Origin: Methylobacterium gossipiicola
Lineage (GTDB): Bacteria > Pseudomonadota > Alphaproteobacteria > Rhizobiales > Beijerinckiaceae
Length of the DNA stretch: 64,000 nt
Reading direction: 5' to 3'
Assembly: GCF_900113485.1 (NCBI RefSeq)
Contig: NZ_FOPM01000017.1
Location: 1 to 64,000 of the forward strand
The notes under the pieces were generated by a model. The model did not search any database. It worked only from the letters and a program-made list of their open reading frames with translations, and was not told the origin of the DNA. Position numbers and translations under genes: made by a program. Below, piece by piece: positions 17,512 through 26,714 of the stretch (the stretch's first letter is position 1; every line of letters starts with the position of its first letter).

Positions 17512-19409
17512 GCCTCTGCCTCCTCGTGCCCGGCCACCGCCGGGTGCCCGGCCGGGGCCGACCCGTTTTCCCGGGGGGCCTGGGCGAGGTCCAGCCGGAA
17601 TTCCGCCCCGCCCGCCGGATCGTCCGCTGCCGTCAGGGTTCCCCCGCAATCCTCGACGATGCCGCGCGCGATGGCGAGGCCGAGGCCGAGGCCGTCCGCC
17701 TTCGTGGTGAAGAACGCATCGAACACCTGGGCCCGGATCGCCTCCGGCAGGCCGGGGCCGGTGTCCCGCACCGCGAGGATCACCCGGTCGCCCGCCCGCG
17801 CCACCTGCACGGTGACTTGCGCGTCGGGGCGGCCCGCCACGGCGTCGAGGGCGTTCTGCAGCAGGTTGACGAGCACCTGTTCGAGGCGCGGCCCGTCGCC
17901 GAGCACGTGGAGCCCCTCCGCCGCCTCGACGACGAGGGGGATGCCGGCGGCCCGTGCCCGGCCCTCGACCAGTTCGAGGCTGTTGCGCAGGATCGCGTCG
18001 AGGGCCACGGGTTCGCGCCGAACCGAGGCCCGCCGCGCGAAGCCCTTGAGCTGGCGGGTGAGGCCGCCGATGCGGTCCGTGAGGCGGCCGATGGCCACGG
18101 TGTTCTCGGCGGCCTCCGCGTTGCGCCCGCGCTGCATGAGGATCGCGGCGTTGTCGGCATAGGAGCGGATGGCGGCGAGCGGCTGGTTGATCTCGTGGGC
18201 CATGCTGGCGGCGAACTGGCCGAGCGCCGCGAGGCGCCCGGCCTGGGCGAGTTCGCGCCCGAGGCGCTCGCGCTCGGCTTCCGCCCGCTGGCGCTCGGCC
18301 TCCACGCGCTCGCGTTCCTCGATTTCGAGGCGCAGCAACCGGTTGGCGTCCGTGAGGGCGAGGGTCCGTTCCGCCACGCGGCCTTCGAGTTCGTTGCGGC
18401 GGGCCGCGGCCTCGGCGAGGCTCCTGCGCTGCTGCCGACGCCGTTCCACCAGGGTCGCGAGGCCGAGGCAGGCCGAGCCGGTGACGAGGGCGGCGATGAT
18501 CCAGGCCTGCGCCCGCTCGCGCTCAACGGCGCCGCCCGTGGGCGTCAGGGTGTGGAGGCGCCATTCCGTGCCGGGGATCGGCGCGTCGAGGGCCAGCGCC
18601 GTGCGGGCCGGTATCGCCCCCCGGCCGACCCGCACGAGGTCGGCGGCGCCGGGAACGGGATGGAGCGGCATCTCCGTGAGGGGCGCCGCGCCGAATTCGA
18701 GGGCCTCGCGGATGCGCCGGCGCTCGGCCTCGTCGAGGGGCCGCAGGGTGGAAAACCGCCACGCCGGATCGCTCGCCACGAGGACGATGCCCCGGGCATC
18801 GGCCGCGAACACGCCGTCGCCCCCGGCCCGCCACGCGGCCTCGACGCCGTCGAACTCGATCTTGACCACCACGACGCCGCCGGTGCCGCCGATCCGCCGG
18901 GCGAGGTAGAGCCCGGCCCGGCCGCTGACGGTGCCCAGGGCGAATTGCGATCCCGACCCCGTCGCCACGGCCTGACGGAAATACGGGCGGAAGGCATAGT
19001 CGCGGCCGACGAAGCTGCGCTCCTCCTCCGCGTTGCTCGCCGCCACGGTGATACCGTCCGGGCGGATCACGTAGATCACCGCCGCCCCCGTATCCCGCGC
19101 CACTTCGGCCAGACGCCGGTTCACCCGCGCCACGAGGTCCTGCGACAGGGACAACCCCGCCACCGCCGCGATCTCGGGGTCCGCCGCGAGCGCCAGGGGG
19201 AGGGAAGCCTGCCGCTGCATCTCGGCATGGAGCGCCGAGACCTGGAGCGCCAGGGTGGCGCGGGCGGTGCGGCGCAGGTCGGCCAGCGCCCAGCGCTCGG
19301 CCATGCGCCCGGCGATCCAGGCGGCGAACAGCATGGCGACGAGGCTCAGGCCCCAGGCGAGGCCGCGCCGTCGCGCCGCCGCGCGTTCGATGGGATCGGG
19401 CCGCGTCAC
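17508..19409 (-). CDS. dctB: C4-dicarboxylate sensor histidine kinase DctB
   Basis: Membrane kinase of 633 aa sensing C4-dicarboxylates. TM1 is near residues 17-36. A periplasmic double-PAS/Cache region of about 270 residues follows (conserved FVGRDYAFRPYF, GLYLARRI), then TM2 near 304-321. A coiled coil leads to the HisKA box with H405 (FAASMAHEINQPLAAIRSYA). The ATPase domain carries LLQNALDA, DTGPGLP, FFTTKADGLGLGLAI. The start is uncertain: GTG 19409 was used; TTG 19421, in frame, adds four residues; neither has a strong ribosome binding site. It overlaps dctD by 4 bp and diverges from dctA. Confidence 0.94.
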   Translation of the reverse strand: MTRPDPIERAAARRRGLAWGLSLVAMLFAAWIAGRMAERWALADLRRTARATLALQVSALHAEMQRQASLPLALAADPEIAAVAGLSLSQDLVARVNRRLAEVARDTGAAVIYVIRPDGITVAASNAEEERSFVGRDYAFRPYFRQAVATGSGSQFALGTVSGRAGLYLARRIGGTGGVVVVKIEFDGVEAAWRAGGDGVFAADARGIVLVASDPAWRFSTLRPLDEAERRRIREALEFGAAPLTEMPLHPVPGAADLVRVGRGAIPARTALALDAPIPGTEWRLHTLTPTGGAVERERAQAWIIAALVTGSACLGLATLVERRRQQRRSLAEAAARRNELEGRVAERTLALTDANRLLRLEIEERERVEAERQRAEAERERLGRELAQAGRLAALGQFAASMAHEINQPLAAIRSYADNAAILMQRGRNAEAAENTVAIGRLTDRIGGLTRQLKGFARRASVRREPVALDAILRNSLELVEGRARAAGIPLVVEAAEGLHVLGDGPRLEQVLVNLLQNALDAVAGRPDAQVTVQVARAGDRVILAVRDTGPGLPEAIRAQVFDAFFTTKADGLGLGLAIARGIVEDCGGTLTAADDPAGGAEFRLDLAQAPRENGSAPAGHPAVAGHEEAEA

Positions 19410-19428
19410 GGCCGGGCGCAACGGCGTG

Positions 19429-19470
19429 CGAAAACCCGCACGGCTTTGCCGAACCCCGTGCGGGTTTTCG
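19429..19470. promoter_or_regulatory. Perfect 15-bp inverted repeat upstream of dctA
   Basis: CGAAAACCCGCACGG (19429-19443) and its exact reverse complement CCGTGCGGGTTTTCG (19456-19470) are separated by 12 bp. The repeat is about 90-130 bp upstream of the sigma-54 promoter, the usual distance for an NtrC-family enhancer. It is a good candidate for DctD binding; a leader hairpin for dctB is the alternative. Confidence 0.6.
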
Positions 19471-19557
19471 GATCGGACTCCGGACGGCTCACGCGCGGCA
19501 TCGAAAAAACAAGCCTCGAATCAACGTGTTAACGAAAGGTTCCCCGGCTTCCCACTC

Positions 19558-19573
19558 TGGCACGGCGGTTGCC
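19558..19573 (+). promoter_or_regulatory. Sigma-54 promoter of dctA
   Basis: TGGCAC-N5-TTGCC, with the -24 GG at 19559-19560 and the -12 GC at 19571-19572 at correct spacing. This is a near-perfect match to the sigma-54 consensus. The predicted start of transcription near 19584 leaves a leader of about 130 nt before dctA. Confidence 0.9.
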
Positions 19574-19712
19574 ATTCTCTTGGCGAAACACAGCCCTGCA
19601 GCCAATGCGGGGCTCGAGGCCGGGGTGTCCCTCCGGTCGAAATCAGAGCCGGACGGAGCGGGGCATCCCGCTCCCAACCGGCTTTTCTCAACGCTCAACC
19701 GGGAGAACGCCC

Positions 19713-21074
19713 ATGGCCGCCGTACCGTCACCCCTCACCGCCCCGCACGCTCCGCCCAAGCCGAAGCCCATCTACCGCACCCTGTATTTCCAGGTTCTCG
19801 TGGCGGTGGCCATCGGCATCGCGCTCGGCCACTTCTATCCGCAGATCGGCGCGGACATGAAGCCGCTCGGCGACGCCTTCATCAAGCTCGTCAAGATGAT
19901 CATCGCGCCGGTGATCTTCCTCACCGTGGTCTCCGGCATCGCCGGCATGACCAACCTCGAGAAGGTCGGCCGCGTCGGCGGCAAGGCGCTCCTCTACTTC
20001 CTCACCTTCTCGACCCTGGCGCTCATCGTCGGGTTGATCGTGGCGAACCTCGTGCAGCCGGGCTCGGGCATGCACATCGATCCGAAGTCCTTGGACCCGA
20101 AGGCGATCGCCCTCTACGCCGAGAAGGCGAAGACGCAGACGATCACCGACTTCCTCATGAACATCATCCCGTCGACGGCGGTGGGGGCGTTCGCGGGCGG
20201 CGAGATCCTGCAGGTGCTGTTCTTCTCGGTGCTGTTCGGCTTCGGCCTCGCCTTCCTGGGTGATCGCGGCAAGCCGGTGCTCGACTTCATCAAGATCCTG
20301 TCGGAAGCCGTGTTCGGCGTCGTCCACATCATCATGAAGGTCGCCCCCATCGGCGCCTTCGGCGCCATGGCCTTCACCATCGGCAAGTACGGCATCTCTT
20401 CGCTCGCCAACCTCGCCTACCTGGTGGGCGCCTTCTACCTCACCTCGGCGATCTTCGTGCTGGGCGTGCTCGGTCTCGTCGCCCGCTACAACGGCTTCTC
20501 GATCCTCAAGCTCATCCGCTACATCAAGGAGGAGCTGCTCCTCGTGCTCGGCACCTCGTCGTCCGAGTCCGCCCTGCCGTCGCTCCTCGAGAAGATGGAG
20601 CGTGCCGGCTGCTCGAAGCCCGTCGTCGGCCTCGTGGTCCCCACCGGCTACTCGTTCAACCTCGACGGCACCAACATCTACATGACCATGGCGGCCCTGT
20701 TCATCGCCCAGGCCACCGACACCCCGCTGACCTACGGCGAGCAGGCCCTGCTGCTCCTCGTGGCGATGCTGTCCTCGAAGGGCGCCGCCGGCGTCACGGG
20801 CTCGGGCTTCATCACCCTGGCGGCGACCCTCGCGGTGGTCCCCTCGGTGCCGGTGGTCGGCATGGCCCTCATCCTCGGCGTCGACCGCTTCATGTCTGAG
20901 TGCCGCGCGCTCACCAACTTCATCGGCAACGCCGTGGCCTGCATCGTCGTCGCCCGCTGGGAGGGCGAGGTCGACGAGGCCAAGCTCGCGGCGGCCTTGG
21001 GCGGCAACCCGATGCCGCTGGCCTCCGAGCTGCCGCTGGCGCCCACGATGCCGGTGATGCACGCGGCCGAATGA
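19713..21074 (+). CDS. dctA: C4-dicarboxylate/proton symporter DctA
   Basis: Inner-membrane dicarboxylate:cation symporter (glutamate transporter fold), 453 aa, importing succinate, fumarate and malate. Family motifs include the Ser-rich re-entrant loop [12 protein letters not shown], the [18 protein letters not shown] signature of TM7 and [13 protein letters not shown] in the second hairpin, followed by [16 protein letters not shown]. About eight membrane segments plus two hairpins can be traced. The ATG at 19713 follows a GGGAGA ribosome binding site. It is expressed from the sigma-54 promoter above under DctB/DctD control and followed by a strong terminator. Confidence 0.97.
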   Translation: MAAVPSPLTAPHAPPKPKPIYRTLYFQVLVAVAIGIALGHFYPQIGADMKPLGDAFIKLVKMIIAPVIFLTVVSGIAGMTNLEKVGRVGGKALLYFLTFSTLALIVGLIVANLVQPGSGMHIDPKSLDPKAIALYAEKAKTQTITDFLMNIIPSTAVGAFAGGEILQVLFFSVLFGFGLAFLGDRGKPVLDFIKILSEAVFGVVHIIMKVAPIGAFGAMAFTIGKYGISSLANLAYLVGAFYLTSAIFVLGVLGLVARYNGFSILKLIRYIKEELLLVLGTSSSESALPSLLEKMERAGCSKPVVGLVVPTGYSFNLDGTNIYMTMAALFIAQATDTPLTYGEQALLLLVAMLSSKGAAGVTGSGFITLAATLAVVPSVPVVGMALILGVDRFMSECRALTNFIGNAVACIVVARWEGEVDEAKLAAALGGNPMPLASELPLAPTMPVMHAAE

Positions 21075-21101
21075 GGCGCCTTGCATAGCCTGACGACGAA
21101 T

Positions 21102-21130
21102 CCCTCCGGTGTCCCACCGGAGGGTTTTTT
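21102..21130 (+). terminator. Rho-independent terminator after dctA
   Basis: A perfect 10-bp stem (CCCTCCGGTG with CACCGGAGGG), a 3-nt loop and six T residues (21125-21130) lie 28 bp after the dctA stop. The convergent ccdA-like gene ends just beyond. Confidence 0.95.
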
Positions 21131-21158
21131 GTGCCCGCCGCCCCGACGGAGCATCGGT

Positions 21159-21878
21159 TCAGAACCGCGTCGTCAGGGCCGTGAGCCAGTCGGGCGAAGC
21201 CGCGACCAGGGCCGTCTCCAGGGCCTTGTCGAGGCCCGTCAGGATGGCGAGGCCCGTCGCGGCGAGGATCAGCCCGAAGGCCGCCTTGAGTCCCCGGCCG
21301 AGGCGCATCATCCGATCGCGCCAACCCAGCAGCGTCGTCCGCGACAGGGCGCCGAGGAGGGCGAGCGGCAGGCCGGCGCCCAATCCGAACAGGATCATGG
21401 TGAGCGCCACCGTCGGGAGGTCCCGGCCCCGTGCGGCGAGGAGGGCGGCGGCTCCGAGGGTCGGGCCGACGCAGGGACTCCAGACGGCGCCGAGCAGCAG
21501 GCCGACGCCGAACTGGCCGCCGAGGCCGGCGGTGGAGAGGCCGCCGAACCGGGCCTGCGCCCGATCCGCCAGGGGGCCGGCGGCGGCGGCGAACCGGGTC
21601 TGCGCGGCGGGGATCAGCAGAACGAGGCCCAGCGCCACGAGAAGCAGGGCGGCGATTTTTCGAAACACATCGGTGTCGAGGCCGATGGAAAACCCGATGG
21701 TGGCGACGAACAGACCGATGGCCACGAAGGCCAGCGCGAGGCCCCCGGCGAGGGCCACCGGCCCGAACCGATGCTCGGAGACCGCCGCGCCCAGCACGAG
21801 GGGCAGCAGCGGCAGCACGCAGGGCGACAGCACCGACAGCAGCCCGGCGAGGAAGGCGAGGCCGAGGGAGGCGGCCAC
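21159..21878 (-). CDS. CcdA/DsbD-type thiol-disulfide transmembrane protein
   Basis: A 239-aa integral membrane protein with six predicted TM helices carrying reducing equivalents across the inner membrane. The paired cysteines of the family are C20 (SVLSPCVLPLLPLVLG) and the second Cys in GAVWSPCVGPTLG. GTG at 21878 is used; longer frames upstream run through the thioredoxin gene in another frame. The stop of the thioredoxin-like gene lies 4 bp upstream, so the two form an operon and probably a redox relay. Cytochrome c maturation or periplasmic thiol repair are both possible. Confidence 0.87.
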   Translation of the reverse strand: MAASLGLAFLAGLLSVLSPCVLPLLPLVLGAAVSEHRFGPVALAGGLALAFVAIGLFVATIGFSIGLDTDVFRKIAALLLVALGLVLLIPAAQTRFAAAAGPLADRAQARFGGLSTAGLGGQFGVGLLLGAVWSPCVGPTLGAAALLAARGRDLPTVALTMILFGLGAGLPLALLGALSRTTLLGWRDRMMRLGRGLKAAFGLILAATGLAILTGLDKALETALVAASPDWLTALTTRF

Positions 21879-21882
21879 GGCG

Positions 21883-22269
21883 TCAGAGCGTCTTTTCGAG
21901 AAGCCCCTCGATCCATTCCGGCTGGGTCTCCCCCACGGAGCGACCCGTCTCGGCGGCGCCCTTGAAGGCGATGAGCGTGCTCTGCATGCGGGCGTCGAGG
22001 CGGCGCAGCACATCCTTGCGGCTGTCGAAATCGACGTCGAAGATCACGAGGTCCTTGAAGCGCGGCTCCGCCGCGAGCCGGGCCAGGATCGGCTTCTGCG
22101 TCTTGCAGATCGGACACCACGGGGCGCTGACCTCGACGAGGATCGGCCGCCCCGCCGCCTGCGCCGCCGCGAAGGCTTCGGCCTCGAACGGCACCACCTC
22201 CCCGGCGCGGGCGGGGGCCGTGAGAATGGGAGCGAGGATGGCGGCGAGGAGGAAGGAGCGGCGCAGCAT
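21883..22269 (-). CDS. Periplasmic thioredoxin-like protein
   Basis: A 128-aa thioredoxin-fold protein with an N-terminal signal peptide (MLRRSFLLAAILAPILTAPARA). The active site is WCPIC (C52 and C55), followed by a thioredoxin-type helix (KTQKPILARLA) and the strand FDVDFD. The cis-Pro loop is replaced by STLIAF, which is unusual. The gene is 4 bp upstream of the CcdA-like gene on the same strand; the membrane partner probably keeps its CxxC reduced. Confidence 0.85.
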   Translation of the reverse strand: MLRRSFLLAAILAPILTAPARAGEVVPFEAEAFAAAQAAGRPILVEVSAPWCPICKTQKPILARLAAEPRFKDLVIFDVDFDSRKDVLRRLDARMQSTLIAFKGAAETGRSVGETQPEWIEGLLEKTL

Positions 22270-22489
22270 ACGGGACCCTCTGCCGGCGCCCCGTCCGGCC
22301 GGCACGACTCTGAAGCGGTCGTCATCCGGGCGCGGGAGGCCCGATCGACGCGATCTAGGGCGGTGGGGCGCCTTTGTCCGTAAGGCCCCGTGCCGCCCCC
22401 GAAAACGTGATCTTGCGGTCTGCCGCGATCCGGGTCGCTCGGGGGCGGGGTGTTTCCCGTGAAACACCCCGTTAACCGCGCTGGCGTTT

Positions 22490-24790
22490 TCAGAACGACA
22501 GCTTCATGCCGGCCACCACGGTGCGGGGCGCGCCCGCGTAGATCGAGCCCGTGACGTTGGCGAGGGACGCCGCCGTGGTGGGCAGACCCGTGGTGGCGCC
22601 GAGGCCGTTGGCGAGGTTCTGCACCGAGGCGGCGTAGGTCCGGTCGAACAGGTTGCGGCACTCGACATAGAGGTTGAGGCGCTTGGCATAGCCGCCCGGA
22701 AGGTCGGTGACGTAGTGGACGTTGGCGTTGACGAGGGCGTAGCCCGGCGCCTTCAGGCTGTTGGCGTTGTCGATGAAGAAGCCGTCCTGCGCCACCACCT
22801 CGACGAAGCCGCCGACACCGGACAGAGGACCGCCGACCTGCTCGTAGCCGAGGCGGGCGAGGAGTTGATGCGCGGGCACGCCCGGCAGCGCCTTGCCGGC
22901 CCGGTCGAACCGCGCGGTGAAGCGCCCGGCGCTCAGTTGCTCGACGTAGCGGGTGTAGACCTGATCGTCGAACGTATAGGCGAGCGTCGCGCGCCAGCCC
23001 GGGCCGAACGCCCAATCGGCCGCCACCTCGATGCCGCGATGCTCGGAGGCCGGGGCGTTGAAGGTGTAGGACGGGAGCCCGGCGCCGGGGCTCTGCGACA
23101 CGAGCTCGTTGCGAAAGAACTCGTAGAAGCCGGTGACGGACAGGCGCAGAGTCTCCCACGGCGTCCAGTCGGTACCGAGGTCGAAGCCGAGATTCTCCTG
23201 GGTCCGCAGTTGGGTGTTGTTGCCCGGCACGCCCGCCGGGGTGACGAACAGGTTGCCGACGGCGGGCGTGGTGTAGCCCGTGGCCGCCCGGCCCCGGAAC
23301 GCCCATTCGGTGTTCGGGCGATACACCAGGGCGAGTTCGGGCGCGACGTTGAGGAAGCTGCGGTCGGCCAGGGCCTGCGTGACCGTGCGGCCGGCGGCGG
23401 AATACGCGTAGGCGCGGTTCTCGCCCGTGATGGTGGTGTTCTCGGCGCTGATGCCGAGCACCCCGGTCCAGTCCGGCGACAGGGCGAGTTCGGTCCGGGC
23501 GCGGCCGCCGAGATTGGTCTGCACGGCGGTCTGATCGCCGATGAGGGCGCCCAGCGCCGGACCGGCCAGGGGCCGCAGGTTGAAGGTGGTGGCGTGGGCG
23601 TCGAGGGCGCTGAAGCTAAGGGCCGCGTAGCTCACCGCCGGCAGCCCGAAGATCTCCGAGCGGTGGGTGATGTCGCTGAGGACGTTGTAGGACGGCAGGC
23701 TGCCGCGCCCCGCGCTGGTGTAGAACGGCTGGTCGTAGTTGCGCTCGTCGAACCCGACTTGGCTACGCCAGGTGGTCCGGGCGTCGATGTCGTGCTCCCA
23801 GCGCAGGGCCACGATGGTGCGGCGGTCGTCCCGGCGCAGGCCGACTTCGCCCGCCGTCACGGGCGTCGTCGCCCCGAAGGCGCCGTTGTTGGCGAAGGTG
23901 TAGACGACGCAGCCGGGTGCCGCCGTGGCGGCCGAGGCGCAGCCGCGCTGGTAGGGGTTGATGCGGTACTGGTTCAGGGAGGCCCGCGCCGGGATGTTGG
24001 CCTGGAGGTCGTTGTTGATCACCTTGAGAGTGAAGCGATTGTCGGGGGTCGGCGTGTAGCTCGCCAGCAGGTTCACCGTCTGGGTGTTGTAGGACGAGTG
24101 GTCCTGGTAGCCGTTGGCGCGGACATCGCTCGCGAACAGGCTGATCTCCATGGGGCCGCTGACGCCGCCGACGGTGAAATAGTTGCTGAGGTAGCCGAAG
24201 CTGCCCGCGTCGGTGCCGATCTCGTACCCGTCGATCTCCCGGCCCATGCGGGTGCGGAAGGCGATCGCCCCGCCCGTCGCGTAATTGCCGAACAGGGCCG
24301 ATTGCGGCCCCCGGAACACGTCGATGCGCGAATAGGCGCGCGGGTCGACGAGGTCGAACCGTGCCGCGCCGTCGGGCTGGGTCAGCACGAAGCCGTCCTC
24401 CAGCACGACGGTGTTCTTGGTCACGCCCGTGGAGCGGGCGTTGTTGCCGCGAATCGAGATGACGACGTCGCGCGCGCCGTTGCCCTGGCGCACGGTGACG
24501 CCGGGGGAATCGAGCAGCACGGAGCCGATGCTCGTCGCCGGGCGGTTGGCGATGGTGGTTTCGCGGCTGATCGGCGTGACGATCTGGCCGACCGGGTTCT
24601 CGATGACGCTCGGGGCCGAGCCGGGCGGTGATGTGACGCCGAAACCACCGCGACCGGGGGGGGCACCGGTGCCGTCGCCCACCACGGAGACCTCATCGAG
24701 GGTGACGGTGTTCTGGGCTTGGGCCGGAAGGCTCAGGCCGGGGAGGGTGAGGAGGGCGCCGAGGCGCAGGGTTCTGGAAACGGGAAGCAT
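22490..24790 (-). CDS. TonB-dependent outer-membrane receptor
   Basis: A 766-aa TonB-dependent transporter. A signal peptide (residues 1 to about 26, ending PAQAQ) is followed by a TonB-box-like TLDEVSVVG. The plug domain has SIGSVLLDSPGVTVRQ, VVISIRGNNAR and RIDVFRGPQSALFGNYATGG. A 22-strand barrel ends with VVAGMKLSF, the terminal aromatic needed for outer-membrane insertion. Barrel motifs such as NLFDRTYAASV near the end are typical. It is last in a minus-strand set with two DUF2946-like genes and a PepSY protein. Substrate is unproven: ferric chelate and copper are both plausible. Confidence 0.9.
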   Translation of the reverse strand: MLPVSRTLRLGALLTLPGLSLPAQAQNTVTLDEVSVVGDGTGAPPGRGGFGVTSPPGSAPSVIENPVGQIVTPISRETTIANRPATSIGSVLLDSPGVTVRQGNGARDVVISIRGNNARSTGVTKNTVVLEDGFVLTQPDGAARFDLVDPRAYSRIDVFRGPQSALFGNYATGGAIAFRTRMGREIDGYEIGTDAGSFGYLSNYFTVGGVSGPMEISLFASDVRANGYQDHSSYNTQTVNLLASYTPTPDNRFTLKVINNDLQANIPARASLNQYRINPYQRGCASAATAAPGCVVYTFANNGAFGATTPVTAGEVGLRRDDRRTIVALRWEHDIDARTTWRSQVGFDERNYDQPFYTSAGRGSLPSYNVLSDITHRSEIFGLPAVSYAALSFSALDAHATTFNLRPLAGPALGALIGDQTAVQTNLGGRARTELALSPDWTGVLGISAENTTITGENRAYAYSAAGRTVTQALADRSFLNVAPELALVYRPNTEWAFRGRAATGYTTPAVGNLFVTPAGVPGNNTQLRTQENLGFDLGTDWTPWETLRLSVTGFYEFFRNELVSQSPGAGLPSYTFNAPASEHRGIEVAADWAFGPGWRATLAYTFDDQVYTRYVEQLSAGRFTARFDRAGKALPGVPAHQLLARLGYEQVGGPLSGVGGFVEVVAQDGFFIDNANSLKAPGYALVNANVHYVTDLPGGYAKRLNLYVECRNLFDRTYAASVQNLANGLGATTGLPTTAASLANVTGSIYAGAPRTVVAGMKLSF

Positions 24791-25188
24791 GACGGGTCCG
24801 ATCGATCGGTGAGGGGCATGGGGTGGGATCGGACGCGACGGGGTGGGGCGCGGGGCTGGCCGGGCGGACGGGGCCGGCGCAGGGATCGGCACGGGGGCGG
24901 CGTCGCCCAGGCCACGGCGTGCCAGCGCGTGCGGCGGGGAAGCGCGGGGCCGGTCGGAACCAAGGGCGCGGTGGCGATGCCGGCGCAGAACGGGCAGGCG
25001 GGGCAGGCGGCCGGCGCCTCGTCCTCCGACGCGACGGCGCGGGCGTCCGTGTGGCCGCAGAGGATCGCCCCGGCGAGGGGGTCGGGCGCGAGCCGGGCGA
25101 GGGCCAGGCCCGGCGCCAGGGCCTGGAGCCATACGCCGAGGACGAGCAGGAGGGCGCCGAGGCGGTGCCTGAGGGAGGGGGAGAACAC
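24733..25188 (-). CDS. DUF2946-like small Cys-rich protein
   Basis: A 151-aa frame from GTG 25188. A hydrophobic N-terminal segment (LGALLLVLGVWLQALAPGLALA) precedes a Cys/His-rich stretch (ILCGHTDA, then CPACPFCAG). This layout is that of DUF2946 proteins often encoded beside TonB receptors. The end overlaps the TonB receptor start by 58 bp in another frame, and the last 50 residues are low-complexity Arg/Pro. Position between PepSY and receptor genes suggests a role in metal uptake, possibly metal binding by the Cys cluster. Confidence 0.68.
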   Translation of the reverse strand: MFSPSLRHRLGALLLVLGVWLQALAPGLALARLAPDPLAGAILCGHTDARAVASEDEAPAACPACPFCAGIATAPLVPTGPALPRRTRWHAVAWATPPPCRSLRRPRPPGQPRAPPRRVRSHPMPLTDRSDPSCFPFPEPCASAPSSPSPA

Positions 25189-25217
25189 GGGCGCCGCGCC
25201 CGGAGGCCGCTTCGCTG

Positions 25218-26594
25218 TCAGGCTTTGCGCCGCGCCGCGACGGTGCGAACGCCGCCATCGACGAGGATCATCGCCAGGATCGCCGCCCCCGTCAGGGGAA
25301 ACAGCACGCCGAGGCCGAGGACGAGGAGCGTCACCCCGGCGACGATGCGGGGCGCGCGCGGCCAGGGCGGGATGCCGAGGCTGCCGGAGGGGCGGCGCTT
25401 CCACCACATCACCCCGGCGGTGATGCTGAGGGCGATGCCGGCGAGGCAGAAGGCCAGCATCAGGAGCTGATTGAGGCGGCCGAAGAACTCGCCCTTGTGC
25501 AGGCCGATGCCGTACTGGATCGCCCGGCCGACGATGCCGATCTCGGCGAACCGCACATCGACGAGGAGGCGGCCGGTATATTGATCCAGCGAGATCATGC
25601 GCTGGCGGGCGACGTCGCGCGGGTAGGCCGCCGCCGCGTAGACGCCGGTTTCCCCGACCGGCAGAACGAGTTCGTAGCCGGCCGGCATCCCGCGTTCGGT
25701 GAGAATCGCCGCCGCCCGGTCGAGGCCGATGGGCGCGGTGGGCTTCGGGCGCGACAGGGGCACGGGCGCCTCCTCCAGGGCCCAGCCGGCGGTGGTCAGG
25801 GCCTGGCCCATGGGTACGGTCGAGACCGGTACGCTCGCCCACAGGGCGCTCGGCTGGCCGAGGCCGGCAGCGTTCGAGAGGGCGCGCAGCTGCTGGCCCC
25901 AGACGATGGACCAGGGCAGGCCGGTCAGCGCCAGGAACAGCAGGCCGCCCCCGGCGACGAAGCCCGTCACCGCATGGAGATCGCGCCACCACACCCGCCG
26001 GGCCGGATTGCCCCGCACGGTGACGACACCGCCGGTCTGTCCCCGCGGCCACCACAGGTAGGTGCCGGTGAGGACGAGGACGATGACAAAGCCCGCCACC
26101 ACCTCGACGATCCCGTTCGCGATGGGGCCGAAATACGACAGGCTGTGCAAGCGCCGGATCACCCCCATCACGTCCGCATCCGCCGCGACGCGGCCGACGA
26201 TGTCGCCGGTGCGCGGATCGAGGCTCACCAGGGTCTTGGCGCCGTCCTTGCCCATGGTGACCACCGCCGGGGCGGTGGGGCCGGCGGGGTCGAGGTAGGT
26301 CAGGGGTGTGGCGTCCGGCACCGCTTGGCTCGCGATGTAGACGAGGCGGTCCGGCCCGAGGGACGGGCTCTCGGAAGCCGCCACCACGAAGCGCCGGGGG
26401 AACAGGGCGGCGTTGAGCTCGTCCTTGAACAGGTAGAGCGCCCCCGTGGTCGAGAGCAGGATGAGGAACGGCAGGCAGATCAGCCCGGCATAGAAGTGCC
26501 AGCGCCAGACGGCGCGGTAGACGGCCTCGCGGATGAGGGGGGTCGGGCGGGCGGCGGCGTGGGACGGGGCTGCGCCGGTGACGGAGCGGGACAT
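25218..26594 (-). CDS. PepSY-associated transmembrane protein
   Basis: A 458-aa inner-membrane protein of the PepSY_TM family, whose members beside siderophore receptors act as ferric-chelate reductases or assist uptake. TM segments are near 28-50 (FYAGLICLPFLILLSTTGALYL), 145-170, 190-215, 365-390 and 405-430. Conserved His-containing helices (WRWHFYAGL, RDLHAVTG, GIGLHKGEFFG) could bind heme. The start at MSRSVTG (26594) excludes a basic upstream stretch. It is in line with the two DUF2946-like genes and the TonB receptor on the same strand. Confidence 0.85.
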   Translation of the reverse strand: MSRSVTGAAPSHAAARPTPLIREAVYRAVWRWHFYAGLICLPFLILLSTTGALYLFKDELNAALFPRRFVVAASESPSLGPDRLVYIASQAVPDATPLTYLDPAGPTAPAVVTMGKDGAKTLVSLDPRTGDIVGRVAADADVMGVIRRLHSLSYFGPIANGIVEVVAGFVIVLVLTGTYLWWPRGQTGGVVTVRGNPARRVWWRDLHAVTGFVAGGGLLFLALTGLPWSIVWGQQLRALSNAAGLGQPSALWASVPVSTVPMGQALTTAGWALEEAPVPLSRPKPTAPIGLDRAAAILTERGMPAGYELVLPVGETGVYAAAAYPRDVARQRMISLDQYTGRLLVDVRFAEIGIVGRAIQYGIGLHKGEFFGRLNQLLMLAFCLAGIALSITAGVMWWKRRPSGSLGIPPWPRAPRIVAGVTLLVLGLGVLFPLTGAAILAMILVDGGVRTVAARRKA

Positions 26595-26714
26595 GGCTGA
26601 CCAAAGGGGTGCGAGCACGCGGAGCCGCGCCCTCCGGCACGGCCGATCCATCGCCGTCCCGGGGACGGCGTTCGGGGATCGGGGCCCACACCGCTCGGGA
26701 GACGGCGGGGGCCC

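Noticed and set aside
22715-24631. A 638-aa plus-strand frame over the TonB receptor
   Set aside because: Antisense shadow; composition is Val/Gly/Asp/Arg-biased with no domain.
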